Under the pieces are notes generated by a model. That model saw nothing but the letters and a program-made list of their open reading frames with translations, searched no databases and had not been told where the DNA came from. The position numbers and the translations under genes were made by a program. 64,000 nucleotides of DNA from JAPXRI01 sp033813635 (GTDB lineage: Bacteria; Bacillota; Clostridia; Oscillospirales; QAMX01). This document shows, piece by piece, positions 32,466 through 41,647 of this stretch; within the stretch, counting starts at the first letter, position 1, and each line of letters starts with the position of its first letter. Where the stretch lies: the NCBI GenBank assembly GCA_033813635.1, contig JAPXRI010000003.1:1-64000 (forward strand). The letters are read 5' to 3'.

Positions 32466-32684
32466 ATGAACACGTATGTCGAAATCTCCACGGAGTATAT
32501 CAAACTCGATTCCTTCCTGAAGCTCGCCGGCATAGCCGCAAACGGCGGCGAGGCTAAGGCGCTGATTTGCGGCGGGGTCGTCAACGTAAACGGCGAAGTC
32601 TGCACGGCAAGGGGCAGAAAACTCAGGCCCGGGGATACGGTCTCCGCCGGAGGGACTACGGTGGCGCTCAGGAAAAAGCTATGA
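32466..32684 (+). CDS. yaaA: S4-domain RNA-binding protein YaaA (RlbA)
   Basis: 72 aa S4-like fold: STEYIKLDSFLKLAG, EAKALICGGVVNVNG and RGRKLRPGD. YaaA is a 50S-assembly factor candidate in Bacillus. ATG at 32466 is taken as start; an in-frame ATG at 32454 is possible, and both have weak ribosome sites. The stop overlaps the recF start (ATGA), so the two genes are coupled. Confidence 0.9.
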   Translation: MNTYVEISTEYIKLDSFLKLAGIAANGGEAKALICGGVVNVNGEVCTARGRKLRPGDTVSAGGTTVALRKKL

Positions 32685-33799
32685 CGGTCGATAAGCTGGA
32701 ACTTCTGAATTTCCGGAATTACAGAGACCTTTCCGTCTCCTTTTCTCCCGAAATCAACGTTATCAGCGGGAACAACGCCGGGGGTAAGACAAATCTGATC
32801 GAGAGCATATACTACCTCTCCGCGCTCAGGCCCATCCGCTCGGCGAAGGACCGGGACCTGGTGACGCAAGGTCAGACAGAGGCGAAAATCAGCGCGGCGA
32901 TCGGAAGCGGCGCTAAAAACACAGAGCTCTGTGCGGTGTTGTCAATCTGCGAGCGAAAAAAGCTCTTTAAAAACGGCATAAGACAAAAGACCGGCGCGGA
33001 TTTCGCCGGGGTTTTGAAAACCGTGCTCTTCTGCCCGGATGATCTTTTGCTGATTAAGGAGAGCGGAGCTCAGAGGAGAAAACTGATAGACAGCGCGCTC
33101 TGTCAGCTTCGCCCTTCGTACTATGCCGCGCTCGCCGGCTACAACAGACTGCTGGACCAGAAAAACAAAATCCTCAGGGAGTACCAGGAAAAGCCGTCGC
33201 TGCTGGAGATGCTTCCGTCATACAACGATAAAATGGCGGAGCTCGGCGGGAGGCTGATTTTCATGAGGAACGCCTATGTGAAGCTCCTCGCCTCCGCGGC
33301 TGAGGCTGTCTGCGGCGAGGTCTCGGGCGGCGCCGACAGGCTTTCAATCCGGTACTGCTCCCTTTCCAATATAGCCGACACATCCCTTTCGGAAAAGGAG
33401 CTGTCCGATCTGATCAGGGAACACCAGAGAGACCACCGCCAGGCGGAGCTCGCCTCGATGACCTGTCTCTCCGGCCCCCATAAGGACGATATCGCGATAT
33501 GCATAAACGGAAAGTCCGCGAAGATATATGCCTCGCAGGGGCAGATCAGGTCCGCGGTGCTCTCTCTCAAGCTCGCCGAAAGGGATATCTTCTTCAGGGA
33601 CTCCGGGGAATACCCGGCGCTTTTGCTGGACGACGTGCTCTCGGAGCTGGATCCCGGAAGGCAGAGCTTCGTTCTGAACAGGATTTCTGGAGGACAGGTG
33701 TTCATCACCTGCTGCTCGGTGGACAAGGACGCCGCTTTTCTTTCCGGAAACAAATACATCGTGAAAAACGGCCGCGTCACGGAAGCCGGCGGAATATAA
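32681..33799 (+). CDS. recF: DNA replication and repair protein RecF
   Basis: 372 aa SMC-like ATPase: LELLNFRNYRDLSVSF, Walker A GNNAGGKTNLIE, the signature region near QGQIRSAVLSLKLAE and Walker B ALLLDDVLSELD. It acts with RecO and RecR (recR at 15763) at gaps and stalled forks. ATG at 32681 overlaps the yaaA stop by 4 bases; an upstream frame to 32567 is shadowed by yaaA and rejected. Confidence 0.97.
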   Translation: MTVDKLELLNFRNYRDLSVSFSPEINVISGNNAGGKTNLIESIYYLSALRPIRSAKDRDLVTQGQTEAKISAAIGSGAKNTELCAVLSICERKKLFKNGIRQKTGADFAGVLKTVLFCPDDLLLIKESGAQRRKLIDSALCQLRPSYYAALAGYNRLLDQKNKILREYQEKPSLLEMLPSYNDKMAELGGRLIFMRNAYVKLLASAAEAVCGEVSGGADRLSIRYCSLSNIADTSLSEKELSDLIREHQRDHRQAELASMTCLSGPHKDDIAICINGKSAKIYASQGQIRSAVLSLKLAERDIFFRDSGEYPALLLDDVLSELDPGRQSFVLNRISGGQVFITCCSVDKDAAFLSGNKYIVKNGRVTEAGGI

Positions 33800-33822
33800 A
33801 ATAATCGAAAAGGAATATAATT

Positions 33823-34089
33823 ATGTACCTTCACCTGGGATCGGATTTTGTGATCGCCTTCGACAATATCGTCGCGGTTTGCGACATAGACAAGGCTACG
33901 GTTTCAAAGGACACGAAGGATTTCCTGTCTTCGGCCGAAAAAAAGGGCGAATTGACAAATATAAGCACCGATCTGCCGAAATCCTTCGTGGTCTGCTCGA
34001 AAAGAAAAAAACAAAACGTATTCATTACGCAGATCTCGCCGCAGACGCTTTTAAAGCGCGCCGGACAAAACCGCGGCGATACAGTCTGA
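33823..34089 (+). CDS. remB: RemB/YaaB family protein (DUF370)
   Basis: 88 aa beginning MYLHLGSDFVIAFDNIVAVCD, with KDTKDFL and a basic central block. This is the family of the Bacillus matrix regulators RemA/RemB and always lies between recF and gyrB in Firmicutes. The arginine-rich surface suggests DNA binding. It starts 23 bases after recF, behind AAAGGAA. Confidence 0.92.
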   Translation: MYLHLGSDFVIAFDNIVAVCDIDKATVSKDTKDFLSSAEKKGELTNISTDLPKSFVVCSKRKKQNVFITQISPQTLLKRAGQNRGDTV

Positions 34090-34149
34090 ACGGATTAATA
34101 TCCGAACACAATTAAAAGACGTTTTTGGATTAAGGAGAAATAACCCGAT

Positions 34150-36063
34150 ATGGACCAGACCAACAAAAGCTATGATGAGAGTCAAATACAGGTTCTCGAG
34201 GGTCTTGAAGCCGTGAGAAAGCGCCCCGGCATGTACATCGGGACGACATCGATTCGCGGTCTCCACCACCTCGTAAACGAGATAGTCGATAACGCGATAG
34301 ACGAGGCGCTGGCCGGCATATGCGACAAGATTACGGTCGAGATTCTGCCCGGGGAAGTGATACGCGTCACCGACAACGGCAGGGGTATACCGACGGGGCT
34401 GAACGAAAAGCTGAAGATTTCCACCGTCGAGGTCGTTTATACGGTCCTTCACGCCGGCGGAAAATTCGGCGGCAGCGGATACAAGGTGGCTGGCGGACTC
34501 CACGGTGTCGGCGCGAGCGTAGTCAACGCGCTATCCGAATGGCTTGAGGTCGAGACCAACCACGACGGCGAGCATGTGATGATGCAGCGCTACGAGAGGG
34601 GAAAACCTGTATTTCCGCTGAAATGCGTCGGACACAGCGCGCAAAAAGGCACAAAAGTCACGTTCAAGCCGGATCCGGAGGTATTTGAGGAGACGGTTTT
34701 CGAATACGAGACCCTGCTTTTCAGGCTCAGAGAGCAGGCGTTTCTTAACGCCGGGCTCCGTATTTCCCTTATTGACAGGCGCGAGGGGGAACCGGTGGAA
34801 ACCGACCTCTGCTACGAGGGCGGGATCCGCTCGTTTGTCTCATACCTGAACAAATCCAAGGAGACCCTGCACGACGTCATATATATCAGCGGGTCGAAGG
34901 ACAATTCCTTCGCGGAGATCGCGCTCCAGTACAACAGCACATACAACGAGAACATCCTCTCCTTCGCCAACAACATAAACACCACCGAGGGCGGGATGCA
35001 CGAGCTCGGGTTTAAAAACGCGCTGACCAAGGTCGTCAACGACTACGCGAAAAAACACAACTACCTGAAGGCGGACGATAAGAATCTCGCCGGAGAGGAC
35101 GTCCGGGAAGGGCTGACCGCGGTTATCAGCGTAAAGCTGACGAACGCCCAGTTCGAGGGCCAGACGAAGACGAAGCTCGGGAACTCGGAGATCAGGACGC
35201 TGGTGGAGGGGATCGTCAACGAAAAATTTGCCGATTTCCTCGAGGAAAACCCGTCGATAGCGAAGGATGTATTGACAAAGGCGGTCGACGCAGCCAGAGC
35301 GAGAGAGGCCGCCAGGAAGGCCAGAGAGCTGACCAGGAGAAAATCCGTGCTGGAATCCGGCAACCTGCCGGGAAAGCTCGCGGACTGTCAGGAGAGGGAC
35401 CCCGCGTTGACCGAGCTCTTTATCGTCGAGGGAGATTCCGCTGCCGGTTCCGCGAAGCTCGGGAGGGATTCGAAATACCAGGCGATACTGGCGCTCTGGG
35501 GCAAAATGCTGAACGTGGAGAAGGCCCGGGTCGACAAAATATACAACAACGATAAGCTGTCCCCGGTCATTATGGCGCTGGGAGCCGGAATCGGCAACGA
35601 GTTCGATGTGACAAAGCTCCGTTACCACAAGATTGTCATCATGGCCGATGCCGATGTGGACGGAATGCATATCCGGTGCCTTTTGCTGACGTTTTTCTTC
35701 AGATTTATGCGGCCGGCGATCGAGGGAGGATATGTCTATATCGCCCAGCCGCCGCTCTACAAGATAACGAAGAACAAGCAGATTTACTACGCGTATTCCG
35801 AAAAAGAGTTCAACCAGATTCTGTCCCAGATCGGCCCGGTGCCCGAAACCGCGGTGCAGCGCTACAAGGGCCTCGGCGAAATGGATGCGGAGCAGCTCTG
35901 GGAGACGACGATGAACCCGGAAGCGAGGATTCTCTTAAGAGTCGAGATGGCGGACGCGGTAGCCGCGGACGAAGCGTTCACGATGCTGATGGGGGACGAG
36001 GTCGGCCCGCGCAAGGATTATATCGTGACCCACGCGAAATACGTCTCGAACCTGGATATATAA
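34150..36063 (+). CDS. gyrB: DNA gyrase subunit B
   Basis: 637 aa. GHKL ATPase domain (RKRPGMYIG, NEIVDNAIDEAL, GGKFGGSGYKVAGGLHGVG), transducer domain, Toprim (FIVEGDSAAGSAKLGRD, DADVDGMHIRCLLL) and the C-terminal RYKGLGEMDAEQLWETTM. With GyrA it introduces negative supercoils. The quinolone-pocket region differs from usual gyrases: EGDSAA instead of EGDSAG, and ALWGKMLNVEK instead of PLRGKILNVEK. Start ATG 34150 is behind AAGGAGAAATAACCCGAT. gyrA starts about 80 bases downstream. Confidence 0.97.
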   Translation: MDQTNKSYDESQIQVLEGLEAVRKRPGMYIGTTSIRGLHHLVNEIVDNAIDEALAGICDKITVEILPGEVIRVTDNGRGIPTGLNEKLKISTVEVVYTVLHAGGKFGGSGYKVAGGLHGVGASVVNALSEWLEVETNHDGEHVMMQRYERGKPVFPLKCVGHSAQKGTKVTFKPDPEVFEETVFEYETLLFRLREQAFLNAGLRISLIDRREGEPVETDLCYEGGIRSFVSYLNKSKETLHDVIYISGSKDNSFAEIALQYNSTYNENILSFANNINTTEGGMHELGFKNALTKVVNDYAKKHNYLKADDKNLAGEDVREGLTAVISVKLTNAQFEGQTKTKLGNSEIRTLVEGIVNEKFADFLEENPSIAKDVLTKAVDAARAREAARKARELTRRKSVLESGNLPGKLADCQERDPALTELFIVEGDSAAGSAKLGRDSKYQAILALWGKMLNVEKARVDKIYNNDKLSPVIMALGAGIGNEFDVTKLRYHKIVIMADADVDGMHIRCLLLTFFFRFMRPAIEGGYVYIAQPPLYKITKNKQIYYAYSEKEFNQILSQIGPVPETAVQRYKGLGEMDAEQLWETTMNPEARILLRVEMADAVAADEAFTMLMGDEVGPRKDYIVTHAKYVSNLDI

Positions 36064-36145
36064 TGACATACAACATGCGGTGAAAAGTCGTTTAGCGAAA
36101 GGAAGCCCGTCCGCGCGGGTTGCGGAAGCGGGCAATGGTACAGAA

Positions 36146-38740
36146 ATGGAAAAGGACACACACAAGATAATCGATATAGATATAGAGCGGGAAGTTAAAA
36201 AGTCATTTTTGGAATACGCGGTCTCCGTTATAATCAGCCGCGCGCTCCCGGATGTCAGGGACGGGCTGAAGCCGGTTCAGCGGAGAATACTGTATACGAT
36301 GTACGGCGCCGGGCTGATGCCGGATAAGTCCTATCTTAAGTCCGTCACCGCGGTCGGCGATGTGCTCGGCAAATACCATCCTCACGGTGACACGGCGGTC
36401 TACGACGCTATGGTCCGTATGGCCCAGGACTTCTCTCTGCGCTACCCGCTCATCGACGGGCACGGGAACTTCGGCTCCGTCGACGGAGACCCCCCGGCGG
36501 CTTACAGGTATACGGAGGCCAGGCTCGGAAAGCTCTCGCTTGAGATTCTGCGCGATATCGATAAGGAAACAGTCGATTTCATGCCGAACTTCGACGGGAG
36601 GCTCAAGGAGCCCACTGTCCTGCCGAGCCGCTTTCCGAACCTGCTTGTAAACGGCTCGGTCGGAATCGCCGTCGGCATGGCGACTAACATACCCCCGCAC
36701 AATCTGAACGAAGTCATCGACGGAACCATATACATGCTTGAGCACCCCGATGCCGATCTGGACGATCTGATGAAATTTATCAAGGGTCCGGATTTTCCGA
36801 CAGGCGGCATCATTCTCGGCAGGGCCGGCATAAGGGCTGCCTATTCGACCGGAAAGGGACATATAAAGGTACGCGCGAAGACCGAAATCGAGGAATACGA
36901 TAACGGGCGCAGCCGGATAATCATAACCGAAATCCCGTATATGGTGAATAAGGCGAGGCTCTGCGAGTCTATCGGCGAGCTTGTCAAGGAGAAGCGCGTC
37001 GAGGGCATCACGGCGCTGAGGGACGAATCAAACAGAAAAGGAATCAGAGTCGTAATTGAAACCGCGAAAAACGTAAACGCGAATGTGGTGCTGAACAGAT
37101 TGTTTGCGTATACGCAGCTCCAGGATACATTTGCCGTCAGTCTGCTCGCGATTGACAACAACACGCCCAAGGTGCTCACCCTCAGGGAAATGCTCTACGA
37201 CTATATCGAGCACCAGAAGACGATTGTCAGGCGCCGCACGGAGTTTGACCTGAAAAAAGCTCTCGACCGAGCGCATATCCTCGAGGGACTGCGCATCGCC
37301 GTGGACAATATCGACGAGGTCGTCAGGATTATCAGGTCTTCAAAGACGATTCCTGAGGCGAAAACCGCGTTGATGGAGCGCTTCTCCGGAGTGGAAGTCA
37401 GAAATCTGCTGAGAAGGAGCGAGTCCGGCTACGACGACGAGCAGGACAACACGGCGGGCCTTTCCGACGAGCAGGCTACCGCGATCGTCAACATGACGCT
37501 CGGACAGCTGACCGGCCTCGGGGTCGACAAAATCGAGAAGGAATATGAGGAAAAAATGGCGATCGTCCGTTCCTGCCGGGAGATACTCTCGTCCGAGGAA
37601 AAGGTGTGCGCCATCATTAAATCGGAGCTTTTGGAGATAAAGGAAAAATTCGGGGACGAGCGCCGCACCGCAATCGAGGCGCTGGACGACGAGATCGACA
37701 TCGAGGACCTTATAAAGGAAGAGACCTGCGTCTATACGCTCACGCGCATGGGCTATATCAAGCGCATGCCGGCGGATACCTACCGCGTCCAGAGGCGCGG
37801 CGGGCGCGGCGTGACGGGCATGAGCATTCGCGAGGAGGATATCGCGGATACGCTGTTTGTCGGGCATACCCACGACTATATCCTGTTCTTCACGTCGGCG
37901 GGCAGGGTCTACAGGCTCAAGGGCTACCAGATTCCGGAGGCGAGCCGCACGGCGAAGGGCACGAATATCGTCAATCTCCTTGATCTTGGACAGGAGGAGC
38001 GGGTGACCGCGATGCTCCGCGTCGCCGACGAGGACGAGGACAAATACCTCGTGATGGTCACAAAGCGGGGAATAATCAAGCGTCTCCAGCTGTCGGAGCT
38101 CCGCACCTACAGAAAAACGGGCATCAGGGTCTTAAACCTTGCGGATGAGGACGTTTTAATCAGCGTGATGCTGACAAACGGCGATAACGATATCGTGATC
38201 GCGTCCAAAAAAGGCCAGGCGGCGAGCTTCAGCGAGAAAACCGTCCGCCCGATGGGCAGAAACGCGGCGGGCGTTATCGGGATACGGCTTGAGGAGGGCG
38301 ACGAGGTAATAGGTTCGTCCGTGCTGCTGCCGGATAGCTATGTGCTCACGATAACGGAAAACGGGTACGGCAAGCTGACTCCGGAAATCGAGTTCCCCAG
38401 GCACAACAGGGGGACAAAGGGCGTTGTTCTCCACAATGTTACGGAAAAAACCGGCGACGTGTCCGGTCTGCTGATCACCTCCGGCAGCGGAGACCTTTTG
38501 CTGATTACCAGTAACGGAACGCTGATCCGCACGGAGATCTCAAGCATCCGCATCTGCGGAAGAGCTTCTCAGGGCGTTATCGTGATGCGCACTGACGGAG
38601 AGGAAAAGGTAATCGGCATCGCGGCGACGCCGGAGGACGACGAAAACACCATCGGAGAAGCCGAGGACGAAGACGGCGAGGGCTCCGAAGAAGCCTCCGA
38701 CGCGGACAGCGAGGACGGAGAAGACGGTTCGGAGGTGTAA
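36146..38740 (+). CDS. gyrA: DNA gyrase subunit A
   Basis: 864 aa. The winged-helix/tower region has SRALPDVRDGLKPVQRRIL, the drug-pocket helix HPHGDTAVYDAMVRMAQ (Thr at the position of E. coli Ser83) and the catalytic tyrosine in AAYRYTEARL. The C-terminal beta-pinwheel carries the GyrA box QRRGGRG, which separates it from ParC, and ends in a very acidic tail. ATG at 36146 gives the family start (EKDTHKIIDIDIE); an upstream in-frame GTG at 36080 lacks a ribosome site and is less likely. Confidence 0.97.
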   Translation: MEKDTHKIIDIDIEREVKKSFLEYAVSVIISRALPDVRDGLKPVQRRILYTMYGAGLMPDKSYLKSVTAVGDVLGKYHPHGDTAVYDAMVRMAQDFSLRYPLIDGHGNFGSVDGDPPAAYRYTEARLGKLSLEILRDIDKETVDFMPNFDGRLKEPTVLPSRFPNLLVNGSVGIAVGMATNIPPHNLNEVIDGTIYMLEHPDADLDDLMKFIKGPDFPTGGIILGRAGIRAAYSTGKGHIKVRAKTEIEEYDNGRSRIIITEIPYMVNKARLCESIGELVKEKRVEGITALRDESNRKGIRVVIETAKNVNANVVLNRLFAYTQLQDTFAVSLLAIDNNTPKVLTLREMLYDYIEHQKTIVRRRTEFDLKKALDRAHILEGLRIAVDNIDEVVRIIRSSKTIPEAKTALMERFSGVEVRNLLRRSESGYDDEQDNTAGLSDEQATAIVNMTLGQLTGLGVDKIEKEYEEKMAIVRSCREILSSEEKVCAIIKSELLEIKEKFGDERRTAIEALDDEIDIEDLIKEETCVYTLTRMGYIKRMPADTYRVQRRGGRGVTGMSIREEDIADTLFVGHTHDYILFFTSAGRVYRLKGYQIPEASRTAKGTNIVNLLDLGQEERVTAMLRVADEDEDKYLVMVTKRGIIKRLQLSELRTYRKTGIRVLNLADEDVLISVMLTNGDNDIVIASKKGQAASFSEKTVRPMGRNAAGVIGIRLEEGDEVIGSSVLLPDSYVLTITENGYGKLTPEIEFPRHNRGTKGVVLHNVTEKTGDVSGLLITSGSGDLLLITSNGTLIRTEISSIRICGRASQGVIVMRTDGEEKVIGIAATPEDDENTIGEAEDEDGEGSEEASDADSEDGEDGSEV

Positions 38741-38745
38741 AAGCC

Positions 38746-38787
38746 TGTGGAAAACCCTGTTGAAAATGTTATGAACTCTGTGGATAA
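38746..38787. other. DnaA-box cluster with a perfect consensus box downstream of gyrA
   Basis: Three same-strand 9-mers lie in the 68-base gyrA-rnhA spacer: TGTGGAAAA (38746-38754), TGTTGAAAA (38758-38766) and TGTGGATAA (38779-38787). The last is the exact reverse complement of the consensus TTATCCACA. The starts are 12 and 21 bases apart, so the last two are two helical turns apart. It is the only perfect consensus box I found in the origin block and lies 7.5 kb from the dnaA-dnaN spacer. Confidence 0.6.
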
Positions 38788-38808
38788 TTCCGGATACGGA
38801 GAGGTCCG

Positions 38809-39258
38809 ATGAAAAAGCGGGTAACCGTATACACCGACGGCGCGTGCTCGGGCAACCCCGGTCCGGGGGGCTACGGGGTGATACTCAAATACAATAACGC
38901 CGTAAAGGAGCTTTCCGGCGGCGAACGGCGGACTACGAACAACAGGATGGAGCTTATGGGAGTGATAAAAGCGCTCGAGGCGCTCAAGGAGCCCTGCGAG
39001 GTGCTGCTCTATACCGACTCCCAGTACATTGTCAACGCCGTCAACAACCGCTGGGCAGAGCGGTGGAAGGCGTCCGGCTGGATGCGCAACAAAAAGGAGC
39101 CAGCCCAGAATCCCGATCTGTGGGAGCGCGTACTCGAACTTCTAAAGATCCACACTGTCAGCTTCATCTGGGTCAAGGGCCACGCGGAAAACCCGTACAA
39201 CAACCGCTGTGACGAGCTCGCGGTAGCCGAAGCAAAGAAGTTCGGCCCGGGTGAATGA
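38809..39258 (+). CDS. rnhA: ribonuclease HI
   Basis: 149 aa with all catalytic positions visible: Asp in YTDGACSGNPGPGGYG, Glu in NNRMELMGVIKAL, Asp in LLYTDSQYIVNAV, and His/Asp in WVKGHAENPYNNRCDELA. It cleaves RNA in RNA-DNA hybrids. It follows gyrA after the DnaA-box cluster, with GGAGAGG upstream of ATG 38809. It resembles the proteobacterial RnhA pattern rather than the RnhC forms common in Firmicutes. Confidence 0.96.
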   Translation: MKKRVTVYTDGACSGNPGPGGYGVILKYNNAVKELSGGERRTTNNRMELMGVIKALEALKEPCEVLLYTDSQYIVNAVNNRWAERWKASGWMRNKKEPAQNPDLWERVLELLKIHTVSFIWVKGHAENPYNNRCDELAVAEAKKFGPGE

Positions 39259-39300
39259 GCGCGCCTGGCTCACGGCCGCGGTTGTTTTAGTGGAATATAT

Positions 39301-40467
39301 ATGACGAACGGAAAACGATTTGTATACGCGGACAACGCGGCGACGACGCGCCTTTGCGACGAGGCGCTTAAGGCGATACTCCGCTACGAGACGGAGGATT
39401 ACGGGAACCCCTCGGCGGATTACACCTTTTCGGACGGCGCGAGGCGCGCGCTGATCTCCGCGAGGGAAGAAGTCGCCGCCGCGCTCCACGCGAAAGCCGA
39501 CGAAATAGTGTTTACCAGCGGTGGCACGGAGTCGAACAACCACGCGCTTTTAGGCGCGGCCAACGCAAACGTTTCAAAGGGAAAACATATCATCGCGTCG
39601 GCGATCGAGCACAAGGCGGTTATGAATCCGCTCAAAAAGCTTGAAAAACAGGGCTTTATAGTTACATACCTGCCCGTGGACGGGTACGGGTCGGTCGATC
39701 TCGGCGCGCTTTACGCAGCTACGCGACCGGACACGGCGCTTATTTCTGTGATGGCGGCGAACAACGAGATCGGTACGATCCAGCCGCTTGAGAAAATCGG
39801 CGCGTTCGCGCGGGAGAAAGGCATTCTTTTCCACACCGACGCCGTCCAGGCGGCCGGGCATGTCCCGCTGGACGTTGAAAAAATGCATATCGACCTGCTG
39901 TCTCTGAGCGCGCACAAGTTCAACGGTCCGAAGGGCGTGGGCGCGCTCTATATCAGGCGGGGCGTAAACGTCGCAAATTTAATTGAAGGCGGCGGCCAGG
40001 AAAAGAGCAGGCGCTCTGGAACGGAAAACGTGCCGGGCATCGCCGGCCTTGCCGCCGCGCTGCGCTGGGCGGAGGAAAACAGGGTGTCCGAGGCCGAAAG
40101 ACTCCGCGGACTCGCTGGGCGGCTTCGCGAAGGACTTCTGAAAATCCCGCGGGTAAGGCTGACCGGGCACCCGCAAAACCGGCTGCCGGGGCTCTGCAGC
40201 GCGCTGATTGACGGCGTTGACGGCGGAAGCGTCGTGTCGTGGCTCGATATCGAGGGTATCGCCGCGTCGGCCGGTTCGGCCTGCTCCGCCGGTCCGTCCC
40301 ACGTGCTGCTCGCCATCGGATTTTCGCGCGACGAGGCCCGGGGCGGGCTGCGGTTCTCTCTCGGAAGATATAATACCGGGGAAGACGTGGATATAATTCT
40401 CGAAAAGCTCCCGGCAATCGTTGAAAAACTGAGGATGCTCTCCCCGGATCACCAAAACAACGGATGA
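39301..40467 (+). CDS. cysteine desulfurase (NifS/IscS family), partner of MnmA
   Basis: 388 aa, PLP enzyme: YADNAATTRLCDEALKA, SGGTESNNHALLG, PLP lysine in LSAHKFNGPKG near residue 205 and persulfide cysteine in SAGSACSAGPSHVL near 328. Its stop overlaps the mnmA start by 4 bases, so it is very probably the sulfur donor for 2-thiouridine (the role of YrvO in Bacillus). It is clearly divergent from the desulfurase at 3057: for example FNGPKG versus HAFKG after the lysine, and SAGP versus SRGK after the cysteine. Confidence 0.92.
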   Translation: MTNGKRFVYADNAATTRLCDEALKAILRYETEDYGNPSADYTFSDGARRALISAREEVAAALHAKADEIVFTSGGTESNNHALLGAANANVSKGKHIIASAIEHKAVMNPLKKLEKQGFIVTYLPVDGYGSVDLGALYAATRPDTALISVMAANNEIGTIQPLEKIGAFAREKGILFHTDAVQAAGHVPLDVEKMHIDLLSLSAHKFNGPKGVGALYIRRGVNVANLIEGGGQEKSRRSGTENVPGIAGLAAALRWAEENRVSEAERLRGLAGRLREGLLKIPRVRLTGHPQNRLPGLCSALIDGVDGGSVVSWLDIEGIAASAGSACSAGPSHVLLAIGFSRDEARGGLRFSLGRYNTGEDVDIILEKLPAIVEKLRMLSPDHQNNG

Positions 40468-41585
40468 GGAATATGCTTTACAGCGGTATCAAGCCCCTGG
40501 CCGCGCAGGAGACCGCGCGTATCGCGGCCGAAATGGAGCGCCGGAAAAAGCCGAGGGTGGTGCTCGGGCTCTCCGGAGGAGTGGATTCCTGCGTCTCGGC
40601 GCTGTTGCTTAAAAACGCCGGCTGCGAGGTCTTGGGCGTCTATCTGAAAAGCGAGCTTTTTAAAGACGAAAGCGCCGGCGCGCGCCGCGCCGCGGAGGAC
40701 ATCGGTATCGATTTCAAAACGGCCGACATAAGCGCGCCGCTTTTCGAGAACGTTTGCCGGCCGTTTGTTGACGAATACCTGCGCGGCAGGACGCCGAACC
40801 CCTGCGCCCGCTGCAATCCGCTTGTGAAGTTCAAAACCCTTTTCGCCGAGGCCGACGCGGTCGGCGCAGAAAAGGTCGCGACCGGGCACTACGCGAAAAT
40901 CCTGTTCGTGCCGGAGCAGAACCGGTACGCGATCTCGCCGGGAAAGCCCGGCCACGACCAGTCGTATGTGCTCTACCGCCTCCCGCAGGATTATCTGAAA
41001 AGAATACTCTTTCCGCTCTGCGATATGGCGAAGGAAGAGGTCAGAGCGCTCGCGGCGGAAAAAGGCTTCGGCGCGGCGGAAAAGCCGGACAGCATGGAGA
41101 TATGCTTTATCCCGGACGGGGACAGAGCGGGCTTTATCGAAAAATACGCCGGAGAAAAGCCCCGATGCGGGAGGTTTATCGGTGAAGACGGTAAAATCCT
41201 CGGCGAACACGGGGGAATCCATAGATATACAATCGGGCAGCGAAAGCACCTGGGGATTTCGCTCGGAAGCCCGGTTTACGTGTCGAAAATCGACGCCGCG
41301 ACCGGGGATATCACCCTCTCCGCGCCGGGCGGGGAGTACCGCGACCACGTAGGTATATCGGACTGCGTCTGGAGTCTGGAGACGCCGGACGCCTTCGAGG
41401 CGGAAATCCGAGTCCGCCACTCGAAGGGTTTTGCGCGCGGAAAGGTGCAAAAAGGTGAGAACGGGACGGCTGAGGTCTTTTTTCCGGACGGCATCCGGGC
41501 GCCCGCCCCGGGGCAGTCCCTTGTGTGCTACACCTCGCTCCCCGGCGTCGGCACGGTTATCGCCGGCGGAGGAATCATAAACTAA
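40464..41585 (+). CDS. mnmA: tRNA-specific 2-thiouridylase MnmA
   Basis: 373 aa. PP-loop LGLSGGVDSCVSALLL (the second Ser of the usual VDSS is Cys here), the first catalytic cysteine in TPNPCARCNPLVKF, HDQSYVLYRL, the KPDSMEICFI block with the second cysteine, and the C-terminal RHS barrel (RVRHSKGFARGKV). It thiolates U34 of Lys, Glu and Gln tRNAs. An N-terminal extension of about 30 residues precedes the PP-loop. Coupled to the upstream desulfurase by an ATGA overlap. Strong terminator downstream. Confidence 0.95.
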   Translation: MRNMLYSGIKPLAAQETARIAAEMERRKKPRVVLGLSGGVDSCVSALLLKNAGCEVLGVYLKSELFKDESAGARRAAEDIGIDFKTADISAPLFENVCRPFVDEYLRGRTPNPCARCNPLVKFKTLFAEADAVGAEKVATGHYAKILFVPEQNRYAISPGKPGHDQSYVLYRLPQDYLKRILFPLCDMAKEEVRALAAEKGFGAAEKPDSMEICFIPDGDRAGFIEKYAGEKPRCGRFIGEDGKILGEHGGIHRYTIGQRKHLGISLGSPVYVSKIDAATGDITLSAPGGEYRDHVGISDCVWSLETPDAFEAEIRVRHSKGFARGKVQKGENGTAEVFFPDGIRAPAPGQSLVCYTSLPGVGTVIAGGGIIN

Positions 41586-41588
41586 AAC

Positions 41589-41635
41589 AAAAGCGCCTTG
41601 AAAACGGTAGTTACCTGTTTTCAGGGCGCTTTTTT
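41589..41635 (+). terminator. mnmA terminator
   Basis: AAGCGCC..GAAAAC pairs with GTTTTC..GGCGCTT and is followed by a six-T run. It starts a few bases after the mnmA stop and also faces the convergent minus gene ending at 41648. Confidence 0.9.
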
Positions 41636-41647
41636 GCAGCGAGCTTA

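Noticed and set aside
40464..40467. Possible fusion of the desulfurase and MnmA
   Set aside because: The overlap is a clean ATGA with a proper stop and start. The proteins are separate and merely coupled.
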